A stretch of DNA of 64,000 bases from Plantactinospora sp039889035 (GTDB lineage Bacteria > Actinomycetota > Actinomycetes > Mycobacteriales > Micromonosporaceae): NCBI GenBank assembly GCA_039889035.1, contig JBDQQY010000016.1, positions 1 to 64,000 of the forward strand, written 5' to 3'. Shown here in pieces: positions 19,107 to 28,441 of this stretch; position 1 is the first letter of the stretch, and every line of letters begins with the position of its first letter. The translations under genes were made by a program, and so were the position numbers. The notes under the pieces were generated by a model. The model did no database searches and was not told the DNA's origin. It saw nothing but the letters and a program-made list of their open reading frames with translations.

Positions 19107-19766
19107 ATGACGAATTACCCTGGCCCACCCACCGAGCGGCTGGCCGACGATCTGTTCCTCATCGCACACGATGACTACAGCGGCAAGCCCCTCGCCGCGG
19201 CGAACCTGGTGGATGCCGCCCTCTCCGGCGCGCTCATCGCCGAACTGCTCTTCGACGGGCGGATCACCCTGGTCCGGTCCGCCGTCTACGTCACCGACGA
19301 CCGGGTGTGGCAGGAGCCGGTGACCGACCGGGTGCTGGCCGAGATGGTACGCCGGGGCGACGGCCATCCGGCGCGTTCCTGGCTGGAGTTCCTCGCTCCC
19401 CGGGTCCGGGACCACGTCGGCGACCGGTTGGTCAGCGCGGGCGCGGTCCGCCGGATGACCGCCCGTGGGCTGAACCTCCGCACGACGGTCCGGTTTCCCG
19501 GGCTCGACCCGAACCGGGTCGCCCGACCCCGGGTCCGGCTCAACGCCACCCTGGAACGCTCCGACCAGCCGCTGGACCCCCGCACCGCGACGCTGGCCGG
19601 GCTGGTCCGGGCCGGCGGGCTGGTCCGGGCGTTGATCCCGAGCAACCGGTCGATGGTGAGCGAGCGGATCGCGGCCGGGCGACGACTGCTCCCGACGGAA
19701 CTGGGTGACCTGCTCAACGCGGTCGACGCGGCCGTCGCCGCCACGGCGCTCACCGTACGCCGCTGA
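19107..19766 (+). CDS. GPP34 (GOLPH3-like) family protein
   Basis: 219-aa helical protein matching the GPP34 family: an N-terminal LADDLFLIAHDDYSGKP, then ANLVDAALSGALIAELLFDGRI and a C-terminal RALIPSNRSMVSERI. Eukaryotic GOLPH3 binds phosphatidylinositol-4-phosphate. Actinomycete copies are numerous and of unknown role. AAGGA lies 7 bases before the ATG. It is divergent from the permease and convergent with the amine oxidase (13 bp apart). Confidence 0.88.
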   Translation: MTNYPGPPTERLADDLFLIAHDDYSGKPLAAANLVDAALSGALIAELLFDGRITLVRSAVYVTDDRVWQEPVTDRVLAEMVRRGDGHPARSWLEFLAPRVRDHVGDRLVSAGAVRRMTARGLNLRTTVRFPGLDPNRVARPRVRLNATLERSDQPLDPRTATLAGLVRAGGLVRALIPSNRSMVSERIAAGRRLLPTELGDLLNAVDAAVAATALTVRR

Positions 19767-19779
19767 ACCGCTCCGGTGC

Positions 19780-21765
19780 TCAGCCGCCGTGACAGGTGGC
19801 GGATTCGCCGTCGCCGGGTGTGGCGCAGTGTGTCGACGTGCTCGCCGGCACGTCCAGGGTGGGGTTGCGGTCGAAGAATCCGTCCGGCCGCAGCGTGAAG
19901 CCGCACCGGTCCACCGGCATCACCGGCCACTCCTCCGGGCGGGGGAAGTGGGTGGTGCCGAAGGTGTGCCACAGCACGATGTCCTCGCCGTCGATCGGCC
20001 GGTCGGCCGCGACGTACTCCGGCAGCCCGGCGTGGCCCGGGTGCTGGTTGACCAGGTCACCGGCGGGGTAGCGCTGCGCCGGGTCGTACCGGGTGACCCA
20101 GAGCGAGCGGGTGGCGAAGGCGGCCCGGCGGGCCACCGAGGAGTCGGGGGCGGCCAGCAGCACCGTCTGGCCCTCGGGGCGGAGCTGGTAGCCGACCGGC
20201 CGGCCGAGCCGACCCAGCCGCTCCGGGTTGGAGATCCGCCAGGTCCGGCCGACCGAGGCGTCGGCGTCCCGGGCACCGTCCGACTCCGACGACAGCCGGG
20301 TCGCCACCCGGGTGAAGGCGTTGCCGTACGGGTTCTCCGGGCCGACCGGCAGTGCCCGGACGTCCACCTCGTCGACGGCGTTGCGGGTCCCGTCGAGCGT
20401 GACGTCGAGCCGGGCGCTGAACAGGTGCTGGTGGTACGGCGCACCGAGCCCTGGCGCCACCTCGGTCGCGTACCCGCTGCCCTCCTGGTACGCCGAGGTG
20501 AACAGCACCCCGGTCGCCTTCACCTCAAGCTGGATGGTGCCGTCGAGGTAGAGGTACCAGTAGAAGCCGTAGTCGTAGTTGCCGACGGTGACGAAGGACG
20601 AGATGACCAGCCGGCGCTGCCGGCGGGTCTCCGCCGACTCCGTGAACAGGTCGGTGTGCTTCCACAGCACCCCGTGGTCCTCCTCGTGCAGGCAGATCGC
20701 GTTGCGCACCTCGCGCGGTTCGCCGGCCCCGTCGGCGAGAACCGCGTCGAAGTAGTAGATCTCGCCGAGGCAGTCGCAGCCCAGCACCAGCGAGTTCACC
20801 TGCTGGCCGAGCAGGTACTCCCCGGCGTCGAAGTAGTTCTGCCAGAACCGCACCGGGCTCGGGTCGGCGTACGGGACGACCATCTCGGCGACCGAGGCGC
20901 GGTAGAGCACCGGGCGCTCCCGGTCGCCGTCGGTGATGCCGAGCTGGTGCAGCACCAGACCCTCCCGGGGATCGAAGCCGACCCGGAAACTCCAGTTCTC
21001 CCAGCGCACCACGTCACCGTCGACGGAGAAGCTGGGCCCCGCCGGCTGGGTGATCTCGATCGGCTTCAGGCTGGTCCGGGCCGGCCCGACGTACGCCGGG
21101 TCGTCGAAGTTGCCCTCCTCGGCCGGTACCGGCAGCAGTTCGTGGTCGATCAGCTCGACGACCCGGCGCGCGATCAGGTCGACGTACGCCACCACGCCGT
21201 CGATCGGGTGCGCCCAGCAGTGGTCCTCGGGCCGGTGGGCCAGGAAGGAGAGCACCCGCAGCAGCCGCCGGCCCCGCTCCCCCGGCAGGTCGAAGTCGCC
21301 GGCCGAGAGCGGGCAGGGCCGGACCAGGTCGAGTGCGGTGATGCCCCGGCGTTCCATCGCCGCCCGCCAGCCCGGGTCGGCCTTGACGATCTCGTCGACC
21401 GCGACGAACTCCTCCAACATGATCGGCGGCTGTCCGTCCCGGGCGGCGTCGTGCTCGCGTACCGGGTCGAGGGTGCCGGTGGTCACGGACGCCAGCACGG
21501 TCCGGGCGACGCCGGTGGCGACGTCGAGCAGTACCGCCCGGACCCGGCGGTCCACCGGATCACCCGGCCGGTACGCCAGTACCACGTCCTTGGCCGGCTC
21601 CTCCAGGGCCAGCAGGGCGAACCGGACGGTCGGGCCGAGCAGCCCCTCCCGGTCCAGCAGGGCCCGGGCGGCCCGGATCTCGTCGGCGGTGAGCCGGGCC
21701 AGCGGATGTCCGTCGGTGACGCCCGCCCCGGAGCCGGCGGGCTGGTCGTCGGCCAGAAGAGTCAT
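19780..21765 (-). CDS. copper-containing primary-amine oxidase
   Basis: 661-aa enzyme oxidising primary amines to aldehydes with ammonia and peroxide. The topaquinone precursor is Y397 in VGNYDYGF. The catalytic base is D313 (YFDAGEYLLG). Copper ligands are H445 and H447 (YHQHLF) and H606 (HFPRPEEWPVMPV). Length is normal. No signal peptide is evident, so cytoplasmic. GAGGGAAACC precedes the ATG. An APC permease two genes away could supply the amine. The C-terminus is Thr/Ser-rich. Confidence 0.95.
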   Translation of the reverse strand: MTLLADDQPAGSGAGVTDGHPLARLTADEIRAARALLDREGLLGPTVRFALLALEEPAKDVVLAYRPGDPVDRRVRAVLLDVATGVARTVLASVTTGTLDPVREHDAARDGQPPIMLEEFVAVDEIVKADPGWRAAMERRGITALDLVRPCPLSAGDFDLPGERGRRLLRVLSFLAHRPEDHCWAHPIDGVVAYVDLIARRVVELIDHELLPVPAEEGNFDDPAYVGPARTSLKPIEITQPAGPSFSVDGDVVRWENWSFRVGFDPREGLVLHQLGITDGDRERPVLYRASVAEMVVPYADPSPVRFWQNYFDAGEYLLGQQVNSLVLGCDCLGEIYYFDAVLADGAGEPREVRNAICLHEEDHGVLWKHTDLFTESAETRRQRRLVISSFVTVGNYDYGFYWYLYLDGTIQLEVKATGVLFTSAYQEGSGYATEVAPGLGAPYHQHLFSARLDVTLDGTRNAVDEVDVRALPVGPENPYGNAFTRVATRLSSESDGARDADASVGRTWRISNPERLGRLGRPVGYQLRPEGQTVLLAAPDSSVARRAAFATRSLWVTRYDPAQRYPAGDLVNQHPGHAGLPEYVAADRPIDGEDIVLWHTFGTTHFPRPEEWPVMPVDRCGFTLRPDGFFDRNPTLDVPASTSTHCATPGDGESATCHGG

Positions 21766-21988
21766 GGTTTCCCTCGTCGATTCGCGGGATCATTCCGAGC
21801 CGACCTAACCCGAATCACTCTCGGTTGTCCATAGCCGACGGCGCGTGATGTCGGGGTACCCGCGCATCGCCGCCACCTGCCACGGCGACCGCCGCCGGTG
21901 CGGCACAATGCTTCCCGGCACCCAGTAGCCCAGCGCCGGTCCCGGCGACGGGTGCGGGCGGAACCGAGTGGAGAAGGCGGAACAGGAC

Positions 21989-24448
21989 GTGACAACCTCT
22001 ACGCAGCCGCGCTCTGTGCACCAGCGGATCGCCGAGGAACTCGGCGTACACGAGCGGCAGGTACGGGCCGCGGTGGACCTGCTCGACGGCGGGTCGACCG
22101 TGCCGTTCATCGCCCGTTACCGCAAGGAGGCCACCGAGTCGCTCGACGACACCCAGCTACGCACCCTGGAGGAGCGGCTGCGCTACCTGCGGGAGCTGGA
22201 GGAGCGCCGGGCGGCGGTGCTGGAGTCGATCAAGAGTCAGGGCAAGCTGGACGACGCGCTGGAAGCGCAGATCATGGCGGCCGACTCGAAGGCCCGGCTG
22301 GAGGACATCTACCTGCCCTACAAGCCGAAGCGGCGGACGAAGGCGCAGATCGCCCGGGAGGCCGGGCTGGAGCCGCTGGCCGACACGCTGCTGGCCGATC
22401 CGTCGCAGGACCCGCGCACGGTGGCGACCGGCTTCGTCAACCCGGACGCCGGGGTGGCCGACCCGACCGGCGCGCTGGACGGTGCCCGGGCCATCCTGGT
22501 GGAGCGGTTCGCCGAGGACGCCGACCTGATCGGCTCGCTGCGCGAGAAGATGTGGTCGCGGGGCCGGCTGGTCGCCCGGGTACGCGACGGCCAGCAGGAG
22601 GCCGGCGCCAAGTTCGCCGACTACTTCGACTTCGCCGAGCCGTACACCAAGCTGCCCTCGCACCGGATCCTGGCGATGTTCCGGGGCGAGAAGGAGGGCA
22701 TGCTCGACCTGACCATGGACCCGGAGGAGGCGCCCGCGCCGGACGACGCCCCGGTCGGGCCGACCCGTTACGAGCAGGAGATCGCCGCCCGGTTCGGCGT
22801 CGCCGACCGGGGGCGGCCGGCGGACCGCTGGCTGGTCGACACGGTGCGCTGGGCGTGGCGTACCCGGATCCTGATCCACCTCGGCGCCGACCTGCGGATG
22901 CGGCTCTGGCAGGCGGCCGAGGACGAGGCGGTCCGGGTCTTCGCCACCAACCTGCGCGACCTGCTGCTCGCCGCGCCGGCCGGTACCCGCCCGACGATGG
23001 GGCTGGACCCGGGGCTGCGTACCGGGGTGAAGGTGGCGGTGGTCGACGCGACCGGCAAGGTGGTGGCGACCGACACGATTTATCCGCACGAGCCGCGCCG
23101 GCAGTGGGACGCCTCGATCGAGACGCTGGCCCAGTTGGCCCGGGCGCACAGGGTCGAGCTGGTGGCGATCGGCAACGGCACCGCCTCCCGGGAGACGGAC
23201 AAGCTGGCCGGCGACCTGATCAAGCGGTACGCCGACCTGAACCTGACCAAGGTGGTGGTCTCCGAGGCCGGCGCCTCGGTCTACTCCGCCTCCGAGTACG
23301 CCTCCCAGGAACTGCCCGGCCTCGACGTCTCGCTGCGCGGCGCGGTCTCGATCGCCCGCCGCCTCCAGGACCCGCTGGCCGAGCTGGTCAAGATCGACCC
23401 GCGCTCGATCGGCGTCGGGCAGTACCAGCACGACCTCTCCGAGGTGAAGCTCTCCCGCTCGCTGGACGCGGTGGTGGAGGACTGCGTGAACGGCGTCGGG
23501 GTCGACGTCAACACCGCCTCCGCGCCGCTGCTGACCCGGGTCTCCGGGATCGGCGCCGGGCTGGCCGAGAACATCGTGCTGCACCGGGACGCCAACGGCC
23601 CGTTCCGGACCCGGCAGGCGCTCAAGCAGGTGCCCCGGCTCGGCCCGAAGGCGTTCGAGCAGTGCGCCGGCTTCCTACGCATCCCCAGCGGGGACGACCC
23701 GCTGGACGCCTCCAGCGTGCACCCGGAGGCGTACCCGGTGGTCCGGCGGATCCTGGCCAGCACCGGCGGCGACCTCTCCACGCTGATCGGCAAGACCGCC
23801 GTGCTGCACAAGCTCCGGCCCGCCGAGTACGTGGACGACACCTTCGGGCTGCCGACCGTGACCGACATCCTGAAGGAGTTGGAGAAGCCGGGCCGGGATC
23901 CCCGGCCGGCGTTCCGGACCGCCACCTTCGCCGACGGGGTGGAGAAGATCGGCGACCTGTTGCCGGGGATGCTGCTGGAGGGCGTGGTCACCAACGTGGC
24001 CGCGTTCGGCGCGTTCGTGGACGTCGGGGTGCACCAGGACGGCCTGGTGCACGTCTCGGCGATGTCCCGGACCTTCGTCAAGGACCCGCGGGACGTGGTC
24101 AAGTCCGGTGACGTGGTCCGGGTGAAGGTGCTGGACGTGGACGTACCCCGGAAGCGGATCTCGCTCACCCTGCGGCTGGAGGACGAGGCCGAGCCCCGCC
24201 CCGCGCGGGACCGGGGTGCGCCGCAGGCCGGGCAGCCACGCCAGGGGCGCGGCGGCGGCGGCCGGTCCGGCGGCGGGAACCGGTCCGGCGGCGGCCAGGG
24301 CGGCGGGAACCGGTCCGGCGGCGGCCAGGGCGGCGGGAACCGGTCCGGCGGCGGCCAGGGCGGCGGGTTCGGCGGCGGTGCGCTGGCCGACGCGCTGCGC
24401 CGGGCCGGGCTGGACAAGGGACTGGACGGCAACCGCCCCGGGCGGTAG
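21989..24448 (+). CDS. tex: Tex-family RNA-binding transcription accessory protein
   Basis: 819 aa. N-terminal helical Tex domain (VPFIARYRKEATESLDD, then IYLPYKPKRRTKAQIAREAGLEPLAD), YqgF/RNase H-like domain (GLDPGLRTGVKVAVVD), helix-hairpin-helix segment (VNTASAPLLTRVSGIG) and a C-terminal S1 domain (GVVTNVAAFGAFVDVGVHQDGLVHVS). Tex assists transcription and is widely conserved. The last 60 residues are Gly/Arg/Asn-rich with three perfect 10-residue repeats, resembling RNA-binding RGG-type tails. GTG21989 is chosen; GTG21968 is an alternative. Confidence 0.95.
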   Translation: MTTSTQPRSVHQRIAEELGVHERQVRAAVDLLDGGSTVPFIARYRKEATESLDDTQLRTLEERLRYLRELEERRAAVLESIKSQGKLDDALEAQIMAADSKARLEDIYLPYKPKRRTKAQIAREAGLEPLADTLLADPSQDPRTVATGFVNPDAGVADPTGALDGARAILVERFAEDADLIGSLREKMWSRGRLVARVRDGQQEAGAKFADYFDFAEPYTKLPSHRILAMFRGEKEGMLDLTMDPEEAPAPDDAPVGPTRYEQEIAARFGVADRGRPADRWLVDTVRWAWRTRILIHLGADLRMRLWQAAEDEAVRVFATNLRDLLLAAPAGTRPTMGLDPGLRTGVKVAVVDATGKVVATDTIYPHEPRRQWDASIETLAQLARAHRVELVAIGNGTASRETDKLAGDLIKRYADLNLTKVVVSEAGASVYSASEYASQELPGLDVSLRGAVSIARRLQDPLAELVKIDPRSIGVGQYQHDLSEVKLSRSLDAVVEDCVNGVGVDVNTASAPLLTRVSGIGAGLAENIVLHRDANGPFRTRQALKQVPRLGPKAFEQCAGFLRIPSGDDPLDASSVHPEAYPVVRRILASTGGDLSTLIGKTAVLHKLRPAEYVDDTFGLPTVTDILKELEKPGRDPRPAFRTATFADGVEKIGDLLPGMLLEGVVTNVAAFGAFVDVGVHQDGLVHVSAMSRTFVKDPRDVVKSGDVVRVKVLDVDVPRKRISLTLRLEDEAEPRPARDRGAPQAGQPRQGRGGGGRSGGGNRSGGGQGGGNRSGGGQGGGNRSGGGQGGGFGGGALADALRRAGLDKGLDGNRPGR
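24271..24360. repeat. 3 x 30-bp in-frame tandem repeat in tex
   Basis: Three perfect 30-base copies (24271, 24301, 24331) encode GGNRSGGGQG repeated. The copies are identical at the DNA level, so they are recent or homogenised. Copy number is likely to vary between strains. Confidence 0.9.
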
Positions 24449-24462
24449 TTCCGCGACGGACG

Positions 24463-24489
24463 CCGCGCCCGGCCGCCGGCCGGGCGCGG
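24463..24489 (+). terminator. GC-rich hairpin after tex
   Basis: CCGCGCCCGGCC (24463-24474) pairs perfectly with GGCCGGGCGCGG (24478-24489) over a 3-base loop. It lies 15 bases after the tex stop, before the convergent DUF389 gene. No T-run. Confidence 0.55.
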
Positions 24490-24526
24490 GGCGCCCGGTC
24501 AGCCTCGTGGCGGGCGGGGCCGGTGG

Positions 24527-25552
24527 TCAGGCACCGCCGGTACGGTCCGGGACGGAACGGGGTGGGCTGGTCGGGTCAGGTCTGCCCCGGGGAGCCGGCG
24601 CGGAACGGGCCCAGCGGAGCCAGGCCGGCCGGGCGGCGACCCGTTCCCACCACAGCCGCTGCACCAGCAGTGTCAGCAGGCCGGCCACGACGATCGCGCA
24701 AAGGTTGATCAGCAACTGGACGAGCGATCCGAGCGCCTCGTCGAAGACGCCGTAGCCGAGCGCCACCGCGACGTTCGCCGCGGCCGGGACCGTGGTGACC
24801 GAGATCAGCACCCCGACCAACGAGCCGGACCGGTTCGAGGTGACCGAGAGCATCCCGGCCACCCCGGCCAGGAAGCCGACCACCCAGGAGAGCGCGTCGG
24901 GCCGCCAGATGAAGTCGGTCATCGGTCGGTCGGCGAGCAGCATCGACCGGTCGATCAGGCCGGCGGCGGTCAGCGCCCAGGTGCTGAGCACGGTCACCGC
25001 CATCGCGGTGAGGAAGCCGACGCCGAGCGCCAGCAGGGAGCGCCGGATGACCGACCCGCGCCAGCGCAGCAGCGCGACGCAGAGCGCAGCCAGCGGCCCG
25101 AACTCCGGGCCGACCACCATCGCACCGACGATCAGGATCGGCTGGTCGAGCAACACCCCGATGCCGGCGATGACGGTGGCCAGGGTGATCAGCAGCAGGT
25201 ACGTCACCGAGAGCCGGGTCTCCTCGCCGGTCTTCTGGGCGATCTCGTCCCAGACCACCGCGTCGGTACCCAGGCCCGGTGCCGCCCGGGCGGCCCGGTC
25301 GGCGGCGGCCGAGAGGGTGACGTCCACCCCGTCGCCGACCACCCCGCCGGCCCGGTCCACGCCGAGGGTCCGCAACGCCTCCAGCACCTCGTCGGCACCC
25401 TCCCGGACCACGTCGCAGAGCACCACGTCCCCGGGCGGGGTGCGGGCGGCGCCGGGCAGCACGATGACGTGCGCCACGGCGGGGTCGGCGGAGAGCATCT
25501 CCTGCACGACCGCGGACCGGTCGGTCGGCACGATGATCCTCAGGTGCAGCAC
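24527..25552 (-). CDS. DUF389 membrane protein
   Basis: 341 aa. A soluble N-terminal region of about 130 residues (VLHLRIIVPTDRSAVVQEML...) precedes a membrane core with the family block LLITLATVIAGIGVLLDQPILIVGAMVVGPEFGPLAALC and about six helices. A short basic, Pro-rich tail follows. Family function unknown. GTG25552 is preferred because GGAGG lies 6 bases upstream; GTG25558 abuts the site too closely. It is transcribed leftward behind a small gene and a hairpin. Confidence 0.85.
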   Translation of the reverse strand: MLHLRIIVPTDRSAVVQEMLSADPAVAHVIVLPGAARTPPGDVVLCDVVREGADEVLEALRTLGVDRAGGVVGDGVDVTLSAAADRAARAAPGLGTDAVVWDEIAQKTGEETRLSVTYLLLITLATVIAGIGVLLDQPILIVGAMVVGPEFGPLAALCVALLRWRGSVIRRSLLALGVGFLTAMAVTVLSTWALTAAGLIDRSMLLADRPMTDFIWRPDALSWVVGFLAGVAGMLSVTSNRSGSLVGVLISVTTVPAAANVAVALGYGVFDEALGSLVQLLINLCAIVVAGLLTLLVQRLWWERVAARPAWLRWARSAPAPRGRPDPTSPPRSVPDRTGGA

Positions 25553-25605
25553 AGTCACCCTCCACTCCGGCCACCGGCCCGCATCGTGCACGCCGGTCGA
25601 ATTGC

Positions 25606-25644
25606 GGTCTCCTACTACCCCGGCAGGGGTGGTAGTAGGAGACC
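25606..25644 (-). terminator. perfect 14-bp hairpin
   Basis: GGTCTCCTACTACC (25606-25619) pairs perfectly with GGTAGTAGGAGACC (25631-25644) around an 11-base loop. It lies 39 bp after the stop of the small leftward gene (25683-25883) and 54 bp before the DUF389 start, so it probably separates the two. It could instead be a regulatory leader element of DUF389. Confidence 0.6.
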
Positions 25645-25682
25645 ACGCAGCGGCGGCCGGCGACGACTCTGGGCACTGCCGG

Positions 25683-25883
25683 TCAGGTTGCCGTGCCCTG
25701 TCCGGCACCGCCGGCCGGCCCGAGGGGCGCCCCGGCGGGTCCGGCGCGCAGTCCGGCCGCCGCGTCGGCCCGGCGCAGGGCCAGGGTCTCCCGGATCCGG
25801 CGCCGGACGGCCGACCGCCGGGCCCGGTCGGCCGTCCCGGACCGGCCGGCGGCGCCGGGCACGACTGTGCTCTCTTTCGACAT
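25683..25883 (-). CDS. small Arg/Ala-rich hypothetical protein
   Basis: 66 aa: an N-terminal MSKESTVVPGAAG, an Arg-rich helical middle (RARRSAVRRRIRETLALRRADAAAG) and a Gly/Pro/Ala tail. Support is contextual. TACCGT lies 6 bases before the ATG (leaderless geometry), TTGACA lies further upstream (spacing 21, longer than ideal), and a perfect hairpin follows the stop. No homologous family recognised. Otherwise 489 bp between the DUF389 and response-regulator starts would be empty. Confidence 0.4.
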   Translation of the reverse strand: MSKESTVVPGAAGRSGTADRARRSAVRRRIRETLALRRADAAAGLRAGPAGAPLGPAGGAGQGTAT

Positions 25884-26041
25884 GCCCGCACGGTAGGAGC
25901 GCGGATATGCGAAAGCTGTCAAGAAGGTGTGTCGAGCGGGTACGGACCGCCGTCTGACCGTTTCCGGATCGCGACTTCATCACATCTTCACCGCCCCGGC
26001 GCTCTAATCGATGCCGCCACGAGCAGGCAGAATGGGGAGCG

Positions 26042-26782
26042 ATGAGCGCGAGAATTCTGGTCGCCGAGGACGACCCGAAGCAGGCCAACCTGGTCCGGGT
26101 CTATCTCGAACGGGAGGGCCACAGCGTGCTGGTCGTCGGCGACGGCCGGGCCGCCCTGGAGCAGGTCCGGTCCCGTCGCCCCGACCTCGTGGTGCTGGAC
26201 GTGATGATGCCGGTGGTGGACGGGCTCGACGTGTGCCGGATCCTGCGGTCCGAGTCCAACCTGCCGATCCTGCTGCTGACCGCCCGGACCACCGAGGACG
26301 ACGTACTGCTCGGGCTGGACATCGGCGCCGACGACTACCTGACCAAGCCGTACAGCCCACGGGAGCTGGCCGCCCGGGTCCGCGCCCTGCTGCGCCGCTC
26401 CGGAGTGCTCAGCGCGGGCAACCAGGCGGTGCTCCGGGTCGGTGACCTGGAGGTCGACCCCGGCCGGTTCGAGGTGCGGATCGGCGGGCGGCTGGTCACG
26501 CTCACCGCCAAGGAGTTCGGCATCCTCGAGGTGCTGGCCGGCGAGCCGGGCCGGGCGTTCACCCGGGCCCAGATCATCGACCGGGCCTTCGGTTTCGACC
26601 ACTACGTGCTGGAGCGGACCGTCGACGCGCACGTGATGAACCTTCGCCGCAAGATCGAGGTCGACCCGGCCGAGCCGCGCTACGTGCAGACCGTCTTCGG
26701 CCGGGGCTACCGGCTGGCGGAGCAGCCCGGCGGGGAGCGGAGCCCGGAGGAGGCCGCCGCCGGGGCGGACCCGTCGGCGTGA
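26042..26782 (+). CDS. OmpR-family response regulator
   Basis: 246 aa. The receiver domain has acidic pair D10/D11, phosphoacceptor D53 (VVLDVMMP), T80 and K102 (LTKPYS). The C-terminal winged helix has LTAKEFGILEVLAGEPGRAFTR and the VDAHVMNLRRKIE recognition region, ending FGRGYRL. GGGGAGCG precedes the ATG. It overlaps the histidine kinase by 4 bases (GTGA), so the two form one system. The target genes are not evident; the glycan locus next door is transcribed toward it. Confidence 0.95.
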   Translation: MSARILVAEDDPKQANLVRVYLEREGHSVLVVGDGRAALEQVRSRRPDLVVLDVMMPVVDGLDVCRILRSESNLPILLLTARTTEDDVLLGLDIGADDYLTKPYSPRELAARVRALLRRSGVLSAGNQAVLRVGDLEVDPGRFEVRIGGRLVTLTAKEFGILEVLAGEPGRAFTRAQIIDRAFGFDHYVLERTVDAHVMNLRRKIEVDPAEPRYVQTVFGRGYRLAEQPGGERSPEEAAAGADPSA

Positions 26783-28422
26783 GCTTCCGGTTGCGGGTAC
26801 TCGGCCTGGTGATGCTGGTCGCGGTCAGCGCGACCGCCGCGACCCTCTGGCTGGTACTCCGGCAGGCGTCCCGGCAGATCGACGAGTCCGGCGCCGCCGC
26901 CGCCTCGGTGGACCGGGTCACCGCCGCGCTCACCGACTACGGCCGCCGGCACGGCACCTGGGAGGGCGTCCGGGACCTGGTCGTACGCCTCGGCGCGCAG
27001 ACCGGCCAGCGCATCCACCTGGTCGCCGAGTCCGGCTGGGTACTCGTGGACACCGACCGCGAGGCGAATCCGGGCCGGGCGGTACGCGCCCTCGGCACCG
27101 TGGTCGGATATGTCAACCCCCGTCCCACGCTCAACCTCTCCGGCGCGGTCGCCGATCCACCGGCGGTGGCTGCCAAGGAGCTGTACCGGTACCGCACCGG
27201 TGTCCGGTTCGCCGCCTGCCTGACCCGCAACGGCGTCGAGCCCCTCCAGACGCCGGGCCAGTTCGGGGTGCCCGAATACGACCTGACCTCGGCCGCCTCG
27301 ACCAACCCGAGGCTGAATCGGAGCTGCCGGGAGCAGGCGACCCAGTCCGAGCAGGCGAGCACGGCCGCCCTGGGGGACCTCTCGGCCGCGTGTGCCGTCG
27401 ACGACCCGAGCGAGCCGACGGACTACTGCCTGGCCGAGGCGTTCAACGCCCGGATCGCGGAGGTGGCGCCCGAGCCGGCCCGGGTCATCCTCGGCGTCGG
27501 CGACGAGGGCAATCCCGCCCTGGTGGTCGGCCCGCTGCTGGCCGCCGCCGCCGGGGTGGCGGCGGTGGCGATCGTCGCGACCGCGCTGCTCAGCCACCGG
27601 GTGCTGCGCCCGATCGGGATCCTGACCGCGGCCTCCCAGCGACTCGGCCGGGGCGACCTGACCAGCCGGGTGCCGGTGAAGGGGAACGACGAGATCGCCG
27701 TACTGGCCCGGTCGTTCAACCGGATGGCGGACTCGTTGCAGCGCGGCGAGGAACGCCAGCGCCGGCTGGTGGCCGACGTGGCGCACGAGCTACGTACCCC
27801 GCTGGCCAACCTGCGCGGCTATCTGGAGGCGCTCTCCGACGGGGTGATCGCCCCCGACCCGGAGCTGTTCGCCTCGCTGCACGAGGAGGCGGTGCTGCAG
27901 CAGCGGATCGTCGACGACCTCCAGGATCTCGCCCTGGCCGAGGCGGGCAGCCTGGCGTACCACCGGACAGCCGTCGACCTGGCCGAACTGCTGGAGACGT
28001 GCCGTACCGCGCACCGGGCCGGCGCCGACGCGGCCGGGGTGACCCTGGAGGTCAGCGCCGAGCCGATCGCCGTGCACGCCGACCCGGACCGGCTGCGCCA
28101 GGTGGTCGGCAACCTGATCACCAACGCGCTGCGGGCCACCGCCCAGGGTGGTCGGGTGACGCTCACGCTGCGTCGGGAGGGCGACTCGGCGGTGGTCCAG
28201 GTCGCCGACACCGGTTCGGGGATCGCCCCGGACGCGCTGCCGTACGTCTTCGACCGGTTCTGGCGGGCCGACTCGGCGCGCGGCCGGCAGACCGGCGGCA
28301 GCGGGCTCGGCCTCTCCATCGTCCGGCAGATCGTCACCGACCACGGCGGCGTCATCCGGGTCGCCAGCGAGCCGCGGGTCGGCACCACCTTCACCATCAC
28401 CCTGCCGGTCCGGCCGGCCTGA
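26779..28422 (+). CDS. sensor histidine kinase
   Basis: 547 aa. Transmembrane helix 1 spans residues about 7-27. The extracytoplasmic domain is about 30-245, helix 2 about 250-272, and HAMP about 273-325. Phosphoacceptor H336 is in DVAHELRTPL. The N-box is RQVVGNLITNALRAT and the G-boxes are ADTGSGIAP and GGSGLGLSIV. The sensor domain holds exactly four Cys (147, 183, 205, 217), suggesting two structural or redox-sensing disulfides. Starts at GTG26779, coupled to its response regulator. Signal unknown. Confidence 0.95.
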   Translation: MSFRLRVLGLVMLVAVSATAATLWLVLRQASRQIDESGAAAASVDRVTAALTDYGRRHGTWEGVRDLVVRLGAQTGQRIHLVAESGWVLVDTDREANPGRAVRALGTVVGYVNPRPTLNLSGAVADPPAVAAKELYRYRTGVRFAACLTRNGVEPLQTPGQFGVPEYDLTSAASTNPRLNRSCREQATQSEQASTAALGDLSAACAVDDPSEPTDYCLAEAFNARIAEVAPEPARVILGVGDEGNPALVVGPLLAAAAGVAAVAIVATALLSHRVLRPIGILTAASQRLGRGDLTSRVPVKGNDEIAVLARSFNRMADSLQRGEERQRRLVADVAHELRTPLANLRGYLEALSDGVIAPDPELFASLHEEAVLQQRIVDDLQDLALAEAGSLAYHRTAVDLAELLETCRTAHRAGADAAGVTLEVSAEPIAVHADPDRLRQVVGNLITNALRATAQGGRVTLTLRREGDSAVVQVADTGSGIAPDALPYVFDRFWRADSARGRQTGGSGLGLSIVRQIVTDHGGVIRVASEPRVGTTFTITLPVRPA

Positions 28423-28441
28423 CGGCGCGCCCCTCGGCGCG

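Noticed and set aside
24271..24360. Possible CRISPR-like array
   Set aside because: Repeats are contiguous without spacers, in frame and inside tex.
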